From Moritella viscosa (GTDB lineage Bacteria; Pseudomonadota; Gammaproteobacteria; Enterobacterales; Moritellaceae), in the NCBI GenBank assembly GCA_000953735.1, contig LN554852.1, positions 3,855,846 through 3,919,845 of the forward strand: a stretch of 64,000 nucleotides of DNA, given 5' to 3'. The notes under the pieces were generated by a model. It saw only the letters and a list, made by a program, of their open reading frames with translations. It was not told the origin of the DNA and searched no databases. Below, one piece after another: positions 1 to 9,325 of this stretch (the stretch's first letter is position 1; each line of letters begins with the position of its first letter). A program made the translations under genes and the position numbers.

Positions 1-1360
1 CAGCACAAGATACTGTTAGCTCTTGACCATTGACGATTAGGTCTGTCGCGTTACCACAACCAACAACAGCAGGGATCCCCATTTCACGTGCAATAATTGC
101 AGCATGACAGGTACGCCCACCACGGTTTGTTACGATTGCAGAAGCACGTTTCATGATAGGTTCCCAATCAGGGTCTGTCATGTCCGTGACTAATACGTCA
201 CCTTCTTGTACTTCATCCATTTGATCAATTGATGAAATAACTTTAGCAGGACCCGCACCAATCTTACCGCCAATAGCACGGCCTTCAGTAACCACTGTTG
301 ATTTAGCGTCTAAGTGGAAGCGAACCATAACTTGCTTATCTTCACGGCTACGTACCGTTTCTGGACGTGCCTGAACGATATAAAGTTTGCCATCAATCGC
401 ATCTTTAGCCCACTCGATATCCATCGCACGGCCATAATGTTTTTCGATGATCACCGCTTGTTTAGCCAGTTCCATGACTTCTTCATCATTAATAGAGAAC
501 TGACGTGATTTGCTTGCTTCAACATCAACAATTTGAACTTGTTTGCCATGTCCTTCGTCAGCAGAGTAGATCATTTGGATCTGTTTGCTACCAATGTTAC
601 GACGTACAACAGCAGGGTTGCCTTTAGCAAGTGTTGGTTTATGAACATAAAATTCATCAGGGTTTACTGCGCCCTGTACAACCATTTCACCAAGACCGTA
701 TGAAGAAGTAATGAATACTACATCTTCAAAACCAGACTCAGTATCAATAGAGAACATCACACCAGATGATGCTTCGTCACTACGAACCATGCGTTGAATA
801 CCCGCAGATAATGCCACGCCACGGTGGTCATAACCAGAATGCACGCGGTAAGAAATAGCACGGTCGTTAAAGAGTGATGCGAATACGTGTTTAATTGCAA
901 CAATGATGTTGTCATAACCACGTACGTTTAAGAATGTTTCTTGCTGACCCGCAAAAGATGCATCAGGCATATCTTCAGCGGTAGCCGAAGAACGAACTGC
1001 AAATGATGCTTGCTCGCCCGCTTCACCAGCAAGTACTTCATAGCTTTCAGCAATAGCTGCTTCTAATTCAGGTTGGAAAGGTGTGTCAATGATCCACTGA
1101 CGAATAGTGGCACCCGCTTTAGTTAGCGCTGCGATGTCATCAACATTGAGATCGTCAAGTAGTGTATAAATTTTATCATTTACACCACTTTGCTCTAAAA
1201 ACTGATTAAACGCATCAGCGGTAGTCGCGTAACCACCAGGAACTTGCACGCCTGCGCCCGCTAAGTTACTAATCATCTCACCTAGAGATGCGTTTTTGCC
1301 GCCAACTCGTTCTACGTCGTTCATTCCAAGTTTTTCGTACCCAATTACGTACTCTATCAC
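1..1360 (-). CDS. ppsA: Phosphoenolpyruvate synthase, N-terminal part (runs off the window)
   Basis: The enzyme makes phosphoenolpyruvate from pyruvate, ATP and water in gluconeogenesis. The visible 453 residues cover the ATP-grasp nucleotide-binding domain and the swivelling phosphohistidine domain. The catalytic histidine is residue 419, in the motif [15 protein letters not shown]. The PEP/pyruvate-binding barrel lies beyond the left edge. The start is a GTG, chosen because GGAG lies seven bases upstream and the following residues ([19 protein letters not shown]) match the family's N-terminus. The gene diverges from ppsR, whose product inactivates and reactivates this enzyme, so the 190-bp gap probably carries both promoters. 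The identification is very secure; only the C-terminal half cannot be judged. Confidence 0.97.
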   Translation of the reverse strand, partial: MIEYVIGYEKLGMNDVERVGGKNASLGEMISNLAGAGVQVPGGYATTADAFNQFLEQSGVNDKIYTLLDDLNVDDIAALTKAGATIRQWIIDTPFQPELEAAIAESYEVLAGEAGEQASFAVRSSATAEDMPDASFAGQQETFLNVRGYDNIIVAIKHVFASLFNDRAISYRVHSGYDHRGVALSAGIQRMVRSDEASSGVMFSIDTESGFEDVVFITSSYGLGEMVVQGAVNPDEFYVHKPTLAKGNPAVVRRNIGSKQIQMIYSADEGHGKQVQIVDVEASKSRQFSINDEEVMELAKQAVIIEKHYGRAMDIEWAKDAIDGKLYIVQARPETVRSREDKQVMVRFHLDAKSTVVTEGRAIGGKIGAGPAKVISSIDQMDEVQEGDVLVTDMTDPDWEPIMKRASAIVTNRGGRTCHAAIIAREMGIPAVVGCGNATDLIVNGQELTVSCA

Positions 1361-1550
1361 GGCAGTTCTCCAGATTTAATCTATCTCAAAAATGATTTTA
1401 ATTATGGGCAATATAGGATATTGCTCACATATTATTAATGCAAAATAATCATCTTGCTTTCCTTAGTGTTTTTAATCATACACAGCTATTAATTTCAATG
1501 TAAGATACTAACTTAGAAAATTTCATCTGTTTATGAAAAGGATAGAGTTA

Positions 1551-2360
1551 ATGCAAACTGTTTTTTATGTCTCTGATGGCACAGCGATCACCGCTGAAGT
1601 CTTTGGTCACGCGCTTCTAAGCCAATTTCCGATCGAATTTGATCAGCATACTTATCCCTTTATCGAAACCGAAGAAAAAGCAAAATATGTTACTCAAAAA
1701 ATTAATGAACATGTTGCTAAAACAGGACAGAAGCCACTCGTGTTTCATTCGATAGTTTCATCTGAAATAAGGACAATTATCGAATTAAATGAAGGTCATT
1801 CTCACGACTTTCTAAGTACATTTGTTGCGCCGCTTTCAGAGCAATTAAATATCAAAGCAGAACCAAAATCACACCGTACGCATAGCCTTAAAAATGACAC
1901 TTATGATGCCCGTATTGAAGCGGTCAATTATGCCCTCGCCAACGATGATGGCATTACCTGTAAAGATTATGATGATGCAGACTTAATCTTAGTCGGTGTA
2001 TCCCGTAGTGGCAAAACACCAACCAGTTTATATCTGGCATTACAGTTTGGTATCAAGACTGCCAACTACCCATTTATTGCCGATGATATGGATAATTTAA
2101 AACTGCCACCAGCATTAAAGCGTAATAAACATAAAGTATTTGGTTTAACCATTGATGTGAAACGCCTACAAGATATTCGTAGCGAGCGTATTGCTAACAG
2201 TACTTATGCGTCATTACGTCAATGTAAACTGGAAATATCGGAAGTTGAATTCCTGTACCGTAAAGAAAGGATCCCTTATATCAACAGTACGTTATTTTCG
2301 GTTGAAGAGATCGCAACTAAGATCTTGGATAAGAAAGGACTTAAACGTCGTATTTATTAA
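1551..2360 (+). CDS. ppsR: PEP synthase regulatory protein (kinase/pyrophosphorylase)
   Basis: This 269-residue protein belongs to the DUF299 family, bifunctional ADP-dependent kinase and Pi-dependent pyrophosphorylases that switch PEP synthase off and on by threonine phosphorylation. A P-loop GVSRSGKT lies at residues 149-156, and the N-terminus [20 protein letters not shown] is typical. I chose the ATG at 1551 over an in-frame ATG at 1533. The later one has a purine-rich AAGGATAGAG ahead of it and gives the usual N-terminus, whereas nothing resembling a ribosome site precedes 1533. It is divergent from ppsA, the arrangement seen in many gammaproteobacteria, and is followed by a hairpin terminator. 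Confidence 0.95.
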   Translation: MQTVFYVSDGTAITAEVFGHALLSQFPIEFDQHTYPFIETEEKAKYVTQKINEHVAKTGQKPLVFHSIVSSEIRTIIELNEGHSHDFLSTFVAPLSEQLNIKAEPKSHRTHSLKNDTYDARIEAVNYALANDDGITCKDYDDADLILVGVSRSGKTPTSLYLALQFGIKTANYPFIADDMDNLKLPPALKRNKHKVFGLTIDVKRLQDIRSERIANSTYASLRQCKLEISEVEFLYRKERIPYINSTLFSVEEIATKILDKKGLKRRIY

Positions 2361-2384
2361 TCCGTCATTTATTCATGCCTAATC

Positions 2385-2418
2385 GAATAACGTTAGTCAC
2401 CTAGCGTTATTCTCTTTA
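2385..2418 (+). terminator. Terminator after ppsR
   Basis: A 12-bp stem GAATAACGTTAG / CTAGCGTTATTC with one G-U pair encloses a four-base loop and is followed by TCTTTATT. It sits between the convergent ppsR and pabC. Confidence 0.7.
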
Positions 2419-2452
2419 TTGTTCAGATAGACAGCCTTAAATACATTACATA

Positions 2453-3292
2453 TTAACCGTGTAATTCTTGTTGTAGTAAGCGCCATACCGATGAATCATT
2501 CACTGACAAGTCATAACCAATAGCGCTAATATTGTCTTGAGTACCCAGCTTTAGAATACTTTTAACAGGTACCACTTCCATCACTGAATTGGTAATAAAA
2601 ATTTCATCTGCAGCTAGCACATTAGAAATGGTGTAATCTCCTGTTTTAAGACTAAAACCCAGTTTATTCAATAAGTTTGAAATATGTGTTTTCATCACCC
2701 CTTCAACACCACTGCGTTCGGTGCTAGGTGTATAGACTTTATCTCCAATAACCCAGAACACATTGGCTACAGATGTCTCGATAACATAACCGTCTGTCGA
2801 GCAAACGAGTCCATCATTCATACCATTGGCATCAAGTTCTTGCTTAATCATCACCTGATCCAGTCTGTTTAACGTCTTTAATCCAGCTAATGCAGGGTTG
2901 ACTGTTTGTTGATATTCGCAAAGCATTAATTCAATCCCCTCACGCGCCCAGTCACTATATTGTGCAGGAATAGAACGATGTTGCAAAAACCAATTTGCGC
3001 GGCTACAACCTAGCGTGCTATAACCTCGGCCACCCTCACCTCGGGTAATGGTTACTTTTAATACGCCACCCCGTAATACAAGTGCTTGCTGAGTGATTAC
3101 CGCGAGCAGTTCATTCCATTGGGTAAATTCGATTGCGAGCGCAGCACACGCCTGTTGTAAACGTGCCAGATGTAAATCGAGTAGTAAGGCTTGTCCTGCC
3201 GCTATCTTAATAGTAGTAAAGTGCCCGTCTCCAAAATTAAAACCACGGTCGGCGATTGCAACATCTTGACTGGGAGAGCCATTAATAATCAT
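2453..3292 (-). CDS. pabC: Aminodeoxychorismate lyase
   Basis: A class IV PLP-dependent enzyme of 279 residues that converts 4-amino-4-deoxychorismate to p-aminobenzoate and pyruvate for folate synthesis. The N-terminus (NGSPSQDVAIADRGFNFGDG) and the probable PLP lysine in GLKTLNRLDQV (Lys139) are characteristic. Fold-type IV branched-chain aminotransferases are relatives, but length and the start motif fit PabC better. In many proteobacteria pabC sits with mltG, tmk and holB. Here it instead follows an HD-domain hydrolase gene by 15 bp, probably co-transcribed. The ribosome site is weak. Confidence 0.9.
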   Translation of the reverse strand: MIINGSPSQDVAIADRGFNFGDGHFTTIKIAAGQALLLDLHLARLQQACAALAIEFTQWNELLAVITQQALVLRGGVLKVTITRGEGGRGYSTLGCSRANWFLQHRSIPAQYSDWAREGIELMLCEYQQTVNPALAGLKTLNRLDQVMIKQELDANGMNDGLVCSTDGYVIETSVANVFWVIGDKVYTPSTERSGVEGVMKTHISNLLNKLGFSLKTGDYTISNVLAADEIFITNSVMEVVPVKSILKLGTQDNISAIGYDLSVNDSSVWRLLQQELHG

Positions 3293-3307
3293 GATTTATG
3301 TATTCCA

Positions 3308-4021
3308 CTAGGAGCTGAGTACTGATTGTATGTTCAGTCTGGCTTGCTGTTCAAATTTTTCTTTAAAATAACGAGAGTAATAAATAATTGGTTGACGTAA
3401 AAAACGTTTTAACAGACGTTTCCGAACACGTGTATACAGCCACGATGGAACATGCTGGTATTCATTGCGAATAGCGTTTTCATAGTGTCCATAAGTAGCG
3501 TTATTCTGGCCTAATATAGTTAAATCTATGTCCAAAAATAATGCCTGATCATTAAGACTTGCTCGCACTATATTAGTTGTCTTCGATAAAAACTTGCCTG
3601 ATTGCCTTTTGATTTTACGACTTGGCTTACTTGGATGCTGAGTTAACAACACTAACTCATACACTTGTTGTACTAACTCTGTTGATACAGTTAAATTGGT
3701 GAGTGCGGTCACTGCATACTGCGCACTTTTGACTTCGTTGTCAGCACGTCTTACATCATAGATAACATCGTGAAACCAAATAGCGAGCGCAACCGCTAAT
3801 GGATAATCAAGCTGATCTTGCACTTGATCAAACCAATTAAAACAAGCCTCAATATGCGAGAGGTCGTGATAATACCGATGCGCTTCTTGGTAATGGGGTA
3901 ACAAACGCGACCAAGCTTGCTCTATTTGTGCCATCGTCAAATGCGTAAAGTTATCTTGCAGTAATAATCGCCAACGTAGGGCTAAGCGTTCACTGACTGT
4001 ATTAATATTATTATCCGTCAT
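3308..4021 (-). CDS. HD-domain metal-dependent phosphohydrolase, function unknown
   Basis: A 237-residue soluble protein with an HD-type metal site: histidines 52 and 56 in YHDLSH and the paired His84-Asp85 in WFHDVIYD. The family is widely conserved but its substrate is not known to me. The C-terminal third is basic and rich in Arg/Lys, including RVRKRLLKRFLRQP. It is the first gene of a likely two-gene unit with pabC (15-bp gap), but no folate role follows from that alone. An AGGA lies about ten bases before the ATG. Confidence 0.75.
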   Translation of the reverse strand: MTDNNINTVSERLALRWRLLLQDNFTHLTMAQIEQAWSRLLPHYQEAHRYYHDLSHIEACFNWFDQVQDQLDYPLAVALAIWFHDVIYDVRRADNEVKSAQYAVTALTNLTVSTELVQQVYELVLLTQHPSKPSRKIKRQSGKFLSKTTNIVRASLNDQALFLDIDLTILGQNNATYGHYENAIRNEYQHVPSWLYTRVRKRLLKRFLRQPIIYYSRYFKEKFEQQARLNIQSVLSS

Positions 4022-4078
4022 GCACAGCTGTCCTTTCCGAACGATATTTTCACCGATATACTCTGAGTTATTTCGCTA

Positions 4079-4922
4079 TTAATTCCTGTAACAAGGCGGA
4101 AACTGTTGAGGAATGTCAGTGCAAATCCCCGTTACGCCCCAATTATAGAGCTGGTTCGCACGCGCTAAACAATTAACCGTCCATACATTCACGCTGTAAC
4201 CTGCGACAGTCATAGCGTTGACTTGCTGTTCAGTTAAACCGCTATCCTTAGGATGAATAAATTCAGCGCCGACATATTGCATCGAGGTTAGCCAATCATT
4301 CGGTAATGGCGCTTCGAACAAACACGCTAAACTTATTTCAGGCGCTCGACGTTTTATTTCGGCTAATAATAGATGATTAAAGCTGGAGATAAGTAACTGC
4401 TGACCACCTTGCCAGTGATGGTTAATGTCACGAATAACACCATCGATCAATCGGTCAATCGGTCAATCGGTCAATCGGTCAATCGGTCAATCGGTCAATC
4501 GTGACTTTATCAGGTCCAGACATCAGTTCTAAATTCAGATTCATACCAGTTTCATTGGTAAATAAGATAAGATCCACCAGCGTTGGAATCCGTTCTCCAA
4601 CAAAATCGAGTCCAAACCATGCCCCCGCGTCAATATCATCAAGGTCGGTGACAATTTTATCGCATAATAACCCCGTGTGATCACTACAGCGGTCGAGAGT
4701 TTTGTCATGACAAATAACCACAGTACCATCAGCGAGCATATCGGCGTCCACTTCAATCCAAGGCACATTATTGTCCTCTGCTAATTGAAAAGCGGCCAAG
4801 GTGTTTTCTGGGGCTATAGATGAAGCACCACGATGCCCCATCACCATCTTCCCTGCGTTTTCACTGGCCGACGGATTGAACTGAAATGTATGCGGTGCGA
4901 TTTCAGAAATACTATTTGTCAT
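4079..4922 (-). pseudogene. Glycerophosphodiester phosphodiesterase gene, interrupted by an expanded 8-bp repeat
   Basis: The 5' half encodes the catalytic start of a GDPD-family enzyme: His30-Arg31-Gly32, Glu57 and Asp59, and His72-Asp73 in VVICHD. It stops at a TGA (4481-4479) inside a tandem CCGATTGA array. The 3' half continues in another frame with intact family motifs (SSFNHLLL, VNVWTVN, GVTGICTDIP). With two repeat units instead of seven, the two halves join in one frame of about 267 residues, close to UgpQ-type enzymes. Such enzymes release glycerol-3-phosphate from deacylated phospholipids. Both halves look undamaged apart from the array, so the break appears recent. A TTG could start the 3' half, but no ribosome site precedes it. 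Confidence 0.88.
4447..4502 (-). repeat. Tandem octamer array inside the phosphodiesterase gene
   Basis: Seven head-to-tail 8-bp units are present. Read on the coding strand they are one ACGATTGA followed by six identical CCGATTGA. Since 8 is not a multiple of 3, each gain or loss shifts the frame. The third unit read from the upstream side always contributes an in-frame TGA, so of the possible lengths only exactly two units keep the gene open. Confidence 0.97.
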
Positions 4923-4960
4923 AAATGAATCTCAGATGTAGTTTTTATCATAAAGAAAAC

Positions 4961-5413
4961 CTATTTAGTAGGGCGAATAATGACACAGGTTGCAGTACAG
5001 TGCGCATAAAGCTTTCCTTCTGTATCACGAATGTCACCTTCCGATATAGCGACAGTTTTTGATGCGTTTAATACCTTACCTTTAGCATGCAATACAGTAT
5101 TTTTAGGAATTGGACGCACCATTTTTACATTCAAATCGACCGTGCCGTAACTTTCGCCAGCGGCCAATGTTGTATGTACTGCGCAACCTGTAACCGAATC
5201 TAGCACCGTTGCCGCAAAACCACCATGTACACCACCCATAGGATTTAAATGACGATCATCGGCTTGCACACTAAAGTGGATCTGCCCTTCGCTTAAATCA
5301 ACACATTGCATCGGCATTGTTTGGCAAATTGAAGGATGTGGAAAGATTCCTTCTGCCATTGCTTGTAGTATCTCTAGCCCACTCATTTTTGCTGGATTTA
5401 ACTGCTGACTCAT
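4961..5413 (-). CDS. PaaI-family hotdog thioesterase
   Basis: This is a 150-residue single-domain hotdog-fold protein of the PaaI/YbdB-like acyl-CoA thioesterase group. The family signature region NPMGGVHGGFAATVLDS contains the HGG turn and the acidic residue used in catalysis. Members hydrolyse acyl-CoA or aryl-CoA esters in the cytoplasm, and the substrate cannot be read from sequence. AAGGA precedes the ATG by six bases. It stands alone between the broken phosphodiesterase gene and the divergent alaA. Confidence 0.85.
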   Translation of the reverse strand: MSQQLNPAKMSGLEILQAMAEGIFPHPSICQTMPMQCVDLSEGQIHFSVQADDRHLNPMGGVHGGFAATVLDSVTGCAVHTTLAAGESYGTVDLNVKMVRPIPKNTVLHAKGKVLNASKTVAISEGDIRDTEGKLYAHCTATCVIIRPTK

Positions 5414-5651
5414 GCGCTTTCCTTGTTCCTATTAACATTGAATTTAACTGCTGTATTACAACAATATTCTCACAAAATAACCATAATCTGGTAACCATTA
5501 CTGACAATGTTACACCCGAACCTTGTTAATTAACAATGACGCAACAATAAATCGACCTGAACGCCAAATATCACTTCCAACAATGCCTTATATACGTTAC
5601 TTTTATTACAGAAAGAAAAACAATTTACATATTTACAGCCTTGGAGCCGGG

Positions 5652-6869
5652 ATGTACTCAATAGAAAAATCTCATAAGTTAGATAACGTGTGCTACGACA
5701 TACGTGGACCAGTATTAAAAGAAGCGAATCGCTTAGAAGAAGAAGGTCATCGAGTAATCAAATTAAACATCGGGAATCCCGCCCCATTTGGTTTTGAAGC
5801 CCCAGAAGAAATCGTAAAAGACGTGATTCATAATTTGCCATTGAGCCAAGGTTATTGTGATTCAAAAGGGTTATACTCTGCACGTAAAGCAGTGATGCAA
5901 CATTACCAACAGAAAGGCCTACTGAATGTGTCTATTGATAACATTTATTTGGGTAATGGCGTTTCAGAATTAATCATGATGTCAATGCAGGCATTGCTAA
6001 ACAACGGTGATGAAGTATTAGTACCGTCACCCGATTACCCATTGTGGACAGCGGCAATTACCCTTTCGGGTGGTAAAGCAACGCACTACATTTGTGATGA
6101 AGAATCTGATTGGTATCCTGATCTGGATGACATTAAAGCCAAGATCACACCAAATACTAAAGGCATTGTTTTAATCAATCCAAACAACCCTACAGGTGCG
6201 GTATATAGCAAAGAATTCTTGCTAGAAGTGATTGAAGTAGCTCGCCAACACCAGCTGATTATTTTTGCTGATGAAATTTATGACAAGATCTTATATGACG
6301 GTATTGAGCATATACCTATGTGTACGCTTGCACAAGATATTCTGATTGTGACCTTCAATGGTTTGTCTAAAGCGTACCGTATTGCCGGTTTCCGTTCTGG
6401 TTGGTTGGTATTAAGTGGTGCGACACATCTTGCTAAAGACTATATTGCCGGATTAGAAATGCTCGCCTCGATGCGTCTGTGCTCAAACGTACCGATGCAG
6501 CATGCGATACAAACAGCGCTAGGTGGTTATCAAAGTATTAATGAATTGATTCTACCAGGCGGTCGTTTACTGGAACAACGTGATTTAGCCTGGAAGATGT
6601 TAAATGATATTCCGGGTATCACGTGTGTAAAACCAAAAGGTGCAATGTATCTGTTCCCGAAAATTGATATGGAAATGTACAATATCAAAGACGATCAGAA
6701 ATTTGCATTAGATCTGTTACAACAAGAAAAGCTGTTGATTGTACAAGGCACTGGTTTTAACTGGGCTCGCCCTGATCACTTCCGCGTAGTATTTTTACCC
6801 CGAGTTGAAGAGTTAACGGTTGCGATTAACAAGCTGGCTAACTTCTTATCAACTTACCGTCAGGATTAG
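5652..6869 (+). CDS. alaA: Glutamate-pyruvate aminotransferase AlaA
   Basis: A class I PLP aminotransferase of 405 residues, the same length as E. coli AlaA, which makes alanine from pyruvate and glutamate. The PLP lysine is Lys240 in GLSKAYRIAGFRSGW, and the N-terminus IEKSHKLDNVCYDIRGPVLK matches the AlaA group closely. The reading frame stays open 43 codons further upstream. I start at 5652 because GGAG lies five bases before that ATG and the protein begins exactly where the family does. A terminator follows, so the gene is probably monocistronic. Confidence 0.95.
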   Translation: MYSIEKSHKLDNVCYDIRGPVLKEANRLEEEGHRVIKLNIGNPAPFGFEAPEEIVKDVIHNLPLSQGYCDSKGLYSARKAVMQHYQQKGLLNVSIDNIYLGNGVSELIMMSMQALLNNGDEVLVPSPDYPLWTAAITLSGGKATHYICDEESDWYPDLDDIKAKITPNTKGIVLINPNNPTGAVYSKEFLLEVIEVARQHQLIIFADEIYDKILYDGIEHIPMCTLAQDILIVTFNGLSKAYRIAGFRSGWLVLSGATHLAKDYIAGLEMLASMRLCSNVPMQHAIQTALGGYQSINELILPGGRLLEQRDLAWKMLNDIPGITCVKPKGAMYLFPKIDMEMYNIKDDQKFALDLLQQEKLLIVQGTGFNWARPDHFRVVFLPRVEELTVAINKLANFLSTYRQD

Positions 6870-6897
6870 TTTGTAAGTATACCATTGTAGATATTAG

Positions 6898-6923
6898 AAA
6901 GGCGTCGTAATGATGCCTTTTTT
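6898..6923 (+). terminator. Terminator after alaA
   Basis: The stem AAAGGC / GCCTTT with partial inner pairing and a short loop is followed by a run of T, 28 bp after the alaA stop. Confidence 0.75.
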
Positions 6924-6974
6924 AATAAAAAATCTAATCTAGATGCTTTTTATTGGTCATTTTAAACGTGCTTG

Positions 6975-7391
6975 TTATAGCTTTTTTGCAAAATAAGCCA
7001 TAATTTCAGCTTTAGTCATTTCTTTCGTTTCGTTTGAAAAGCAATAATAGTCAGGTCGCTGATCACTAAAGTATTGCATATCCATTTCTAATCCATTCAA
7101 ATCTTTAAATATACCCACTGGCATATTGTAATCACCACTGTCATTAAATTTAAAAAATAAATGGGTTCCACAATCAGTGCAAAAACCACGAGATGCCCAA
7201 GATGATGAATTATACGTCTTCACTTTATCCAACCCTGTAATGCTTACATTCGTTCCACATTGAACAGCAAAAAATGGAGCACCACCCCATCCCCTGCATG
7301 AGTCACAGTGGCAGACAGTAAATCTAGGATTAATTTCGTTTGCGGTAATTTCAACTGCACCACAAAGGCAGCTTGCTTTTGAATGTAACAT
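6975..7391 (-). CDS. CENP-V/GFA domain zinc-binding protein
   Basis: A 138-residue protein of the GFA (glutathione-dependent formaldehyde-activating enzyme-like, also called CENP-V) fold. The zinc-binding cysteines are visible: Cys8 and Cys10, the Cys27-His-Cys29-x2-Cys32 cluster, and Cys71/Cys74 in GFCTDCGTH. The family is often annotated as an S-(hydroxymethyl)glutathione synthase, but that activity is unproven for most members and I do not assign it. It is a single gene convergent with alaA. Confidence 0.82.
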   Translation of the reverse strand: MLHSKASCLCGAVEITANEINPRFTVCHCDSCRGWGGAPFFAVQCGTNVSITGLDKVKTYNSSSWASRGFCTDCGTHLFFKFNDSGDYNMPVGIFKDLNGLEMDMQYFSDQRPDYYCFSNETKEMTKAEIMAYFAKKL

Positions 7392-7567
7392 TTATATATT
7401 CCCCTTAGTTTATAACCATAGATGTGTTTCATTTAGTAAATCAATAAAACACTGTATATAATAACAGTACCCTAAGACGGTATTAATGTCGATTAAATCT
7501 ATTCCTAACAACTGTAAAATCAATGATTGATCTCTAAATCGAAAGATAAACTATATTGGTGTGAAAC

Positions 7568-7606
7568 GAAAAAAGCCCGATTCCAGAGTATTCTGAGATC
7601 AGGCTT
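7568..7606 (-). terminator. Terminator of the zinc-uptake operon
   Basis: On the minus strand AAAGCCTGAT pairs with ATCGGGCTTT around a loop of about 16 bases, and the stem runs into a TTTTTTC tract. It lies 22 bp after the permease stop. Confidence 0.8.
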
Positions 7607-7627
7607 TGTTTAACGTGATACTTTATT

Positions 7628-8416
7628 CTATGAAGCGCGAACCTCAGTCTTCATCACTAAAGGTTGCAGTAATAAATGAAACAATACGCCAGATACAAAT
7701 AGCGTAATGACGATACTTGCACCACTGGGGAAGTCATAGTGAGCTGACATTGTGATACCAGACAAAATACCTGTAACGCCAATCCCCATGCTTGCGATAA
7801 AAAACCGTATACCTTTTAACGCAGATGCGCAAAGAGCAGGGATCACCAATAACGCAAATTCAAGGTAGATCCCCGTCAACTTGACCGTTATTGGCATTAA
7901 TATCGCGAAGATAACGTAAAAACCACTGCCGCGCATAAACTCTGGTTTCATCGTGACCAAAGTCACCATCGCGGCGGTGATAATAGCCAACGGCCAAACA
8001 TCATCCCATGTCGCCCATAACAACTGGCCATTTAAGATACCTTGAATAAAGTCGGCACCATGTGGATCTTTACTTGCCAGCAAAATAGCCAATGAAGCAG
8101 ACACCGCAAACAAACTACCTATCATAGGTTCAAGGTGTTCTTGGTAGTGCTTTTCCATCAAGGCAATTAAACCGCACAGCATCAGCGACAATACCCAAGG
8201 ACCAATCATCTGTCCTAACCAAGTCTCGGGTAAGATATCAAAACTATTTAGCCAATACTGACTGAACGCGGCGCCTAATGCGGCAACTTGTGCCACAGCT
8301 AAATCAATAAAAATAATTTTACGCTGTAGCACTTGCTGCCCCAATATCACATTACCCACCAGCGCAATCAGACCACACAGCACCGCTGGGGCTAGCCAAA
8401 GATAATCCGTTAGCAT
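7628..8416 (-). CDS. ZnuB-like metal ABC transporter permease
   Basis: A 262-residue hydrophobic protein of the ABC-3 family (ZnuB/MntB/AdcB), with about eight membrane segments. The family landmark RKIIFIDLAVAQVAALG lies near residues 33-49. It would form the inner-membrane channel for zinc (possibly manganese) import. The gene follows the binding-protein gene by three bases and ends at a good terminator. No ATPase gene follows or precedes it, so the transporter must borrow a ZnuC-type subunit encoded outside the window, or be non-functional alone. Confidence 0.88.
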   Translation of the reverse strand: MLTDYLWLAPAVLCGLIALVGNVILGQQVLQRKIIFIDLAVAQVAALGAAFSQYWLNSFDILPETWLGQMIGPWVLSLMLCGLIALMEKHYQEHLEPMIGSLFAVSASLAILLASKDPHGADFIQGILNGQLLWATWDDVWPLAIITAAMVTLVTMKPEFMRGSGFYVIFAILMPITVKLTGIYLEFALLVIPALCASALKGIRFFIASMGIGVTGILSGITMSAHYDFPSGASIVITLFVSGVLFHLLLQPLVMKTEVRAS

Positions 8417-8419
8417 GGC

Positions 8420-9325
8420 TTAAGGCTTCACTGGCTGCGCAAGCACATCGAGCAAACTATCCAGTATGCCGTCATACAGTTCGTTAAGACTTTGCCCTTC
8501 CGATACCGTGAGTGGTAATTGAATAACTGGCTTTTGTGTTTGCTGATGCAGCCAATTAGCCGCGCGTTTATTCTGATGAGAAGAGTAAATAATCGCATCA
8601 AACGACGTTGGGTCTAACTTCGTCAACGATTGCAAATGTGCAGTCGTCGGTGAAATCCCCGGCTTAGGCTCAAGGTCTGCAACCTGCCTCATCCCCAACC
8701 AATCAAACAGATAACGATAGGTCTCGTGATAACTTACTACTTGCATACCTCGCAGCGGTTCAGCTCGCTGTTTCCATTCAACTAACTTTTGTCGCCAATG
8801 CTCACGGAACTTCACACCATTGACTAGGTAACTAAATGCATTAGCGGGATCTATACTTTTCAAGCGTTTGCTCACCACTCGAGAAATTCGGCTCATATCG
8901 TTGGCAGCAAACTGCACATGCGGATTACCATCGGCGTGAATATCCCCCATACTGCGGTCAACATGATGATGCGTATCCAACATGCTGACAATCTCTGATG
9001 CATACAGCATACTTTGCTTATTGTTTTGCACCGCTGGATTACTGCTTCGCGCCTGCAACATCGGCAACCAACCAATTTCCAACTCAGCACCAGAGCACAT
9101 TGCCATATCCGCTTGGCGCATCTTGGCAATCAAAGACGGCCTCGCTTGCACGTAATGTGGGTCTTGCAGTGCAGTTGTCGCAGAATAGATAGTTGCTTTT
9201 GGTGCATGCGCAGCCAATAGTGCTTTCCACTCAGGCTCACAGACGAAGATATTTAACGCCATCGCAGGTGCAGCTAACATTGCTGCACTCACGGTCACGA
9301 ATAATCTGCTTTTCTTAAAACGCAT
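8420..9325 (-). CDS. ZnuA-like periplasmic metal-binding protein
   Basis: A 301-residue cluster A-I solute-binding protein with a cleavable signal peptide (residues 1-23, ending AAPAMA). Likely metal ligands follow the ZnuA pattern: His57 in DPHYVQARPS, a His in GNPHVQ, and a His in SYHETYRYL. A His-rich stretch DTHHHVDRSMGDIH resembles the flexible loop of ZnuA, though shorter. I chose the ATG at 9325 over a TTG 18 bases upstream because it gives a normal signal peptide. The start overlaps the end of the outer-membrane protein gene by 11 bp, which implies coupled translation. Confidence 0.85.
   Translation of the reverse strand: MRFKKSRLFVTVSAAMLAAPAMALNIFVCEPEWKALLAAHAPKATIYSATTALQDPHYVQARPSLIAKMRQADMAMCSGAELEIGWLPMLQARSSNPAVQNNKQSMLYASEIVSMLDTHHHVDRSMGDIHADGNPHVQFAANDMSRISRVVSKRLKSIDPANAFSYLVNGVKFREHWRQKLVEWKQRAEPLRGMQVVSYHETYRYLFDWLGMRQVADLEPKPGISPTTAHLQSLTKLDPTSFDAIIYSSHQNKRAANWLHQQTQKPVIQLPLTVSEGQSLNELYDGILDSLLDVLAQPVKP

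Noticed and set aside
314-508. Open frame on the plus strand opposite ppsA
   Set aside because: It lies fully within the ppsA coding region on the other strand and has no ribosome site or family resemblance.
4079-4450. The 3' half of the phosphodiesterase as a separate gene
   Set aside because: It starts at a TTG inside the repeat array with no ribosome site and lacks the N-terminal catalytic part; it is the continuation of the upstream half.
4447-4502. CRISPR array
   Set aside because: The repeats are 8 bp without spacers; a simple tandem repeat.
8998-9220. Two overlapping open frames opposite the zinc-binding protein gene
   Set aside because: They are antisense to a well-supported gene and their composition (runs of His, Arg and Ser) is that of a shadow frame.
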